A stretch of 6,302 nt of DNA from Candidatus Woesebacteria bacterium (lineage in GTDB: Bacteria > Patescibacteriota > Microgenomatia > UBA10105 > UBA927): the NCBI GenBank assembly GCA_020057765.1, contig JAGVFE010000078.1, positions 1 to 6,302 on the forward strand. The letters are read 5' to 3'. Made by a program: the position numbers and the translations under genes. How positions within the stretch are numbered: the first letter of the stretch is position 1; every line of letters begins with the position of its first letter. Below, in pieces: positions 4,784 through 6,302 of this stretch. The notes under the pieces are model-generated. The model was not told where the DNA came from. It ran no database searches and worked only from the letters and a program-made list of their open reading frames with translations.

Positions 4784-6010
4784 GAACGTATCTCGCGTGG
4801 AATAAAGAATAACAACGCTTGCCAATCCAAACAAGAGAGCACAAAGAGCGATGGTCAACGGTGCGCTGATTATTCCAACACCAAGGCTAGCCAGTAACGC
4901 ACCAAATGGCATTCCGCCCACAAGAACGAAAGAATAGTAGGACAAAATTCTGCCGCGCAATCGGTCCGGAACTGACTCCTGCACGACGGTATTAAGGATG
5001 CCAATCATGGTAGCCACACTCCATCCGGAAAAAAACAACATCAATAAAGAGAGTATGAATTGGTGCCAAAGCGCATAGGTCATGGTGCTAAAAAAGATAA
5101 CAAATACACAAGACAGCAATAACCGGTTTTTCCGCCGTACTTTTTCATATAACGCGTGAAACCCAAACGCTCCGACCATTGCGCCCAGTCCAAACGCGCT
5201 TTGGAGAAGTCCAAATCCCACTTCTCCCCGGTTATATATATCGTGGGCAAATACCGCCATGAGGGTATTGACTGGCCAGGTAAAGATCGTAAGGATTGCC
5301 ACCAATGTTAACGAGACAAATACGACTGGCGTTTGGCGGACGAAGCGAAATCCTTCCGCCAGTTGTCCTCGGAACGGCGGGTGCTCAGTACGTTTTGGAT
5401 GTATTGGCAACCTCATCATCCAGACGCTGACAATGACCGCAAGGAAGCTGACCCCGTTGAATAAATACGCCGGCGCAATTCCGGCTGCAGCAATCAACGC
5501 GCCGGCAATCGCGGGGCCAACCACACGAGCAGCGTTAAAAATGGCTCCATTGAGCGAAAGGGCGCTGGCAAAGTGCTCTTTGTCTACCAAATTTATCATG
5601 AGGGCCTGCCGCGTCGGCATATCGAAAGCAAACACGATGCCGGTTATCGCTGATGCGACAATAACATGCCAGACCTCAACCCGGCCGGAGAAAATAAGAT
5701 ACGACATGACAAACGCGATGATGGCATAACAACTTTGAAGAACCATCTGCGCTTTTCTCCTGTCTATCCGGTCCGCCCACACGCCGGCAAACAATACGAG
5801 AATGGTTACCGGTAGAAGATTGATTGCGCTCACAATACCAAGAAGCGACTTGTTTGTCGTGAGCGTTGGGTAGATGAGCCATTGTTCGGCAACCGTCTGC
5901 ATCCACGTACCGATCAGCGATATCCCCTGGCCGAAAAAATAGAGTCTGTAATTTGGCGACCGAAGAGCGGGCAAAAAATTCCCGACGTGATATTTCACGC
6001 GATGGAGCAT
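4766..6010 (-). CDS. Major facilitator superfamily exporter (MFS_3 / EntS-like)
   Basis: A 414-residue inner-membrane transporter with about 12 hydrophobic segments (roughly 22-44, 55-77, 88-108, 113-130, 150-175, 180-199; cytoplasmic loop 200-226; then 228-255, 265-287, 296-312, 318-340, 356-378, 382-404). Family marks: NYRLYFFGQGISLIGTWMQ at 20-38, MFS motif A GVWADRIDRRK at 76-86, DMPTRQAL at 130-137, FNAARVVGPAIAG at 158-170, and VPDRLRGRILS at 347-357 in the second half. This subgroup exports siderophores, drugs or metabolites by proton antiport; the substrate cannot be told from the sequence. ATG 6010-6008 lies 12 nt after the rmuC stop, has no Shine-Dalgarno site, and has TATACT 6 nt upstream. 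Its last codons contain the antitoxin -35 box. Confidence 0.9.
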   Translation of the reverse strand: MLHRVKYHVGNFLPALRSPNYRLYFFGQGISLIGTWMQTVAEQWLIYPTLTTNKSLLGIVSAINLLPVTILVLFAGVWADRIDRRKAQMVLQSCYAIIAFVMSYLIFSGRVEVWHVIVASAITGIVFAFDMPTRQALMINLVDKEHFASALSLNGAIFNAARVVGPAIAGALIAAAGIAPAYLFNGVSFLAVIVSVWMMRLPIHPKRTEHPPFRGQLAEGFRFVRQTPVVFVSLTLVAILTIFTWPVNTLMAVFAHDIYNRGEVGFGLLQSAFGLGAMVGAFGFHALYEKVRRKNRLLLSCVFVIFFSTMTYALWHQFILSLLMLFFSGWSVATMIGILNTVVQESVPDRLRGRILSYYSFVLVGGMPFGALLASLGVGIISAPLTIALCALLFGLASVVILYSTRDTFLTKLI

Positions 6011-6016
6011 GACAAA

Positions 6017-6044
6017 AGTATATCAGATAGGACGATTCTCTGAA
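6017..6044 (-). promoter_or_regulatory. Possible promoter for the MFS gene inside the end of rmuC; likely leaderless start
   Basis: TATACT (6022-6017; five of six consensus bases) ends 6 nt before the MFS ATG. TTCAGA (6044-6039; four of six) lies 16 bp further upstream within the last rmuC codons. No ribosome-binding site is present. Weak alone; supported by the same geometry at two other genes in the window. Confidence 0.4.
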
Positions 6045-6302
6045 GCCAAAGAAGAGCGCTGTGTCCGAGATAATTTCTGGCCCAGGAGTTGGAAACCGCC
6101 CGTGACCGTACTCATGGTGTTGGAGGCGTTGGTTATGTGGCGGCCCAGGACACCGAGATTTTCTTCCACCTTGCCGTAATCTTTTTGGATTGCGCGAAGG
6201 AGAGTAAATACCTCCCGTGATTTATTCTCCAGTTCTTTTCCTTGAAAACTAAGGAGCAACACTTGTAAATGTGCATAGAGCGTATTGGGTGAAACAGGAT
6301 AG
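6023..6302 (-). CDS. rmuC: C-terminal fragment of an RmuC-family DNA recombination protein
   Basis: 92 residues are visible, from the window edge to TGA 6025-6023. The fragment VSPNTLYAHLQVLLLSFQG, then ENKSREVFTLLRAIQKDYGKV and LGVLGRHITNASNTM, follows the RmuC C-terminal pattern: S-P-x-T-L-Y, a long amphipathic helix, then LGKxLxxA. RmuC proteins limit inversions and rearrangements and carry a nuclease-like core with coiled coils; that core is upstream of the window, so its catalytic residues cannot be checked. The last ~15 residues (SRTQRSSLASENRPI) are polar and unstructured. The MFS gene follows after 12 nt, so co-transcription is likely. The family call rests on this short but characteristic segment. 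Confidence 0.8.
   Translation of the reverse strand, partial: YPVSPNTLYAHLQVLLLSFQGKELENKSREVFTLLRAIQKDYGKVEENLGVLGRHITNASNTMSTVTGGFQLLGQKLSRTQRSSLASENRPI

Noticed and set aside
1..6302. CRISPR array, tRNA, rRNA, riboswitch, insertion sequence
   Set aside because: No regularly spaced repeats, cloverleaf, rRNA core segments or transposase motifs were seen on either strand; nearly all sequence is accounted for by protein genes.

Overview
This 6.3-kb window is densely coding bacterial DNA with short or overlapping gene junctions. It holds five complete genes, two genes cut by the window edges and one short ORF. The standard genetic code fits: TAA, TAG and TGA are all used as stops. Gene content points to a small-genome, uncultured-type bacterium, most likely Patescibacteria (CPR) or a similar group: an RmuC-like protein, a UvrD-like helicase fused to a PD-(D/E)XK nuclease, an RHH/PIN toxin-antitoxin pair and a FemAB-like segment. 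That placement is inference, because no rRNA or ribosomal-protein marker is present.

Layout. Positions 1-536 are on the plus strand: the 3' end of an unrecognised helical protein (to 328), a hairpin with an AT-rich tail (345-396), and a 79-codon ORF (297-536). The last ~40 residues of that ORF look like the C-terminus of a FemAB peptidoglycan-bridge aminoacyltransferase. All the rest reads leftwards on the minus strand, in this order: rmuC C-terminus (6302-6023), MFS exporter (6010-4766), RHH antitoxin (4747-4466), PIN toxin (4466-4047), RBBP9-like alpha/beta hydrolase (4050-3436), and helicase-nuclease (3414-514). The helicase-nuclease converges on, and overlaps by 23 bp, the plus-strand ORF.

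Expression logic. The genes are packed as one directional cluster, but the initiation signals split into two classes. The MFS gene, the antitoxin and the helicase each have a -10-like hexamer ending exactly 6 nt before the start codon and no Shine-Dalgarno sequence, which suggests leaderless transcripts. The internal genes (PIN toxin, hydrolase) overlap their upstream neighbour and have purine-rich ribosome-binding sites. The antitoxin promoter is the clearest: its TTGACA box is built into the last codons of the MFS gene, and a repeated TTATATAA motif covers the spacer and -10, as expected for an autoregulated RHH antitoxin.

Points of interest. A REP-like mobile palindrome sits in frame inside the helicase gene. 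Four tandem octamers lie in its interdomain linker. The RBBP9-like hydrolase has lost its nucleophile serine through what would be one base change. The FemAB-like fragment lacks most of its gene and lies next to a hairpin. I see no CRISPR array, tRNA, rRNA, transposase or obvious prophage. No confident new system can be claimed. The strongest candidates for follow-up are the leaderless-start pattern, the in-gene palindrome and the serine-less hydrolase.
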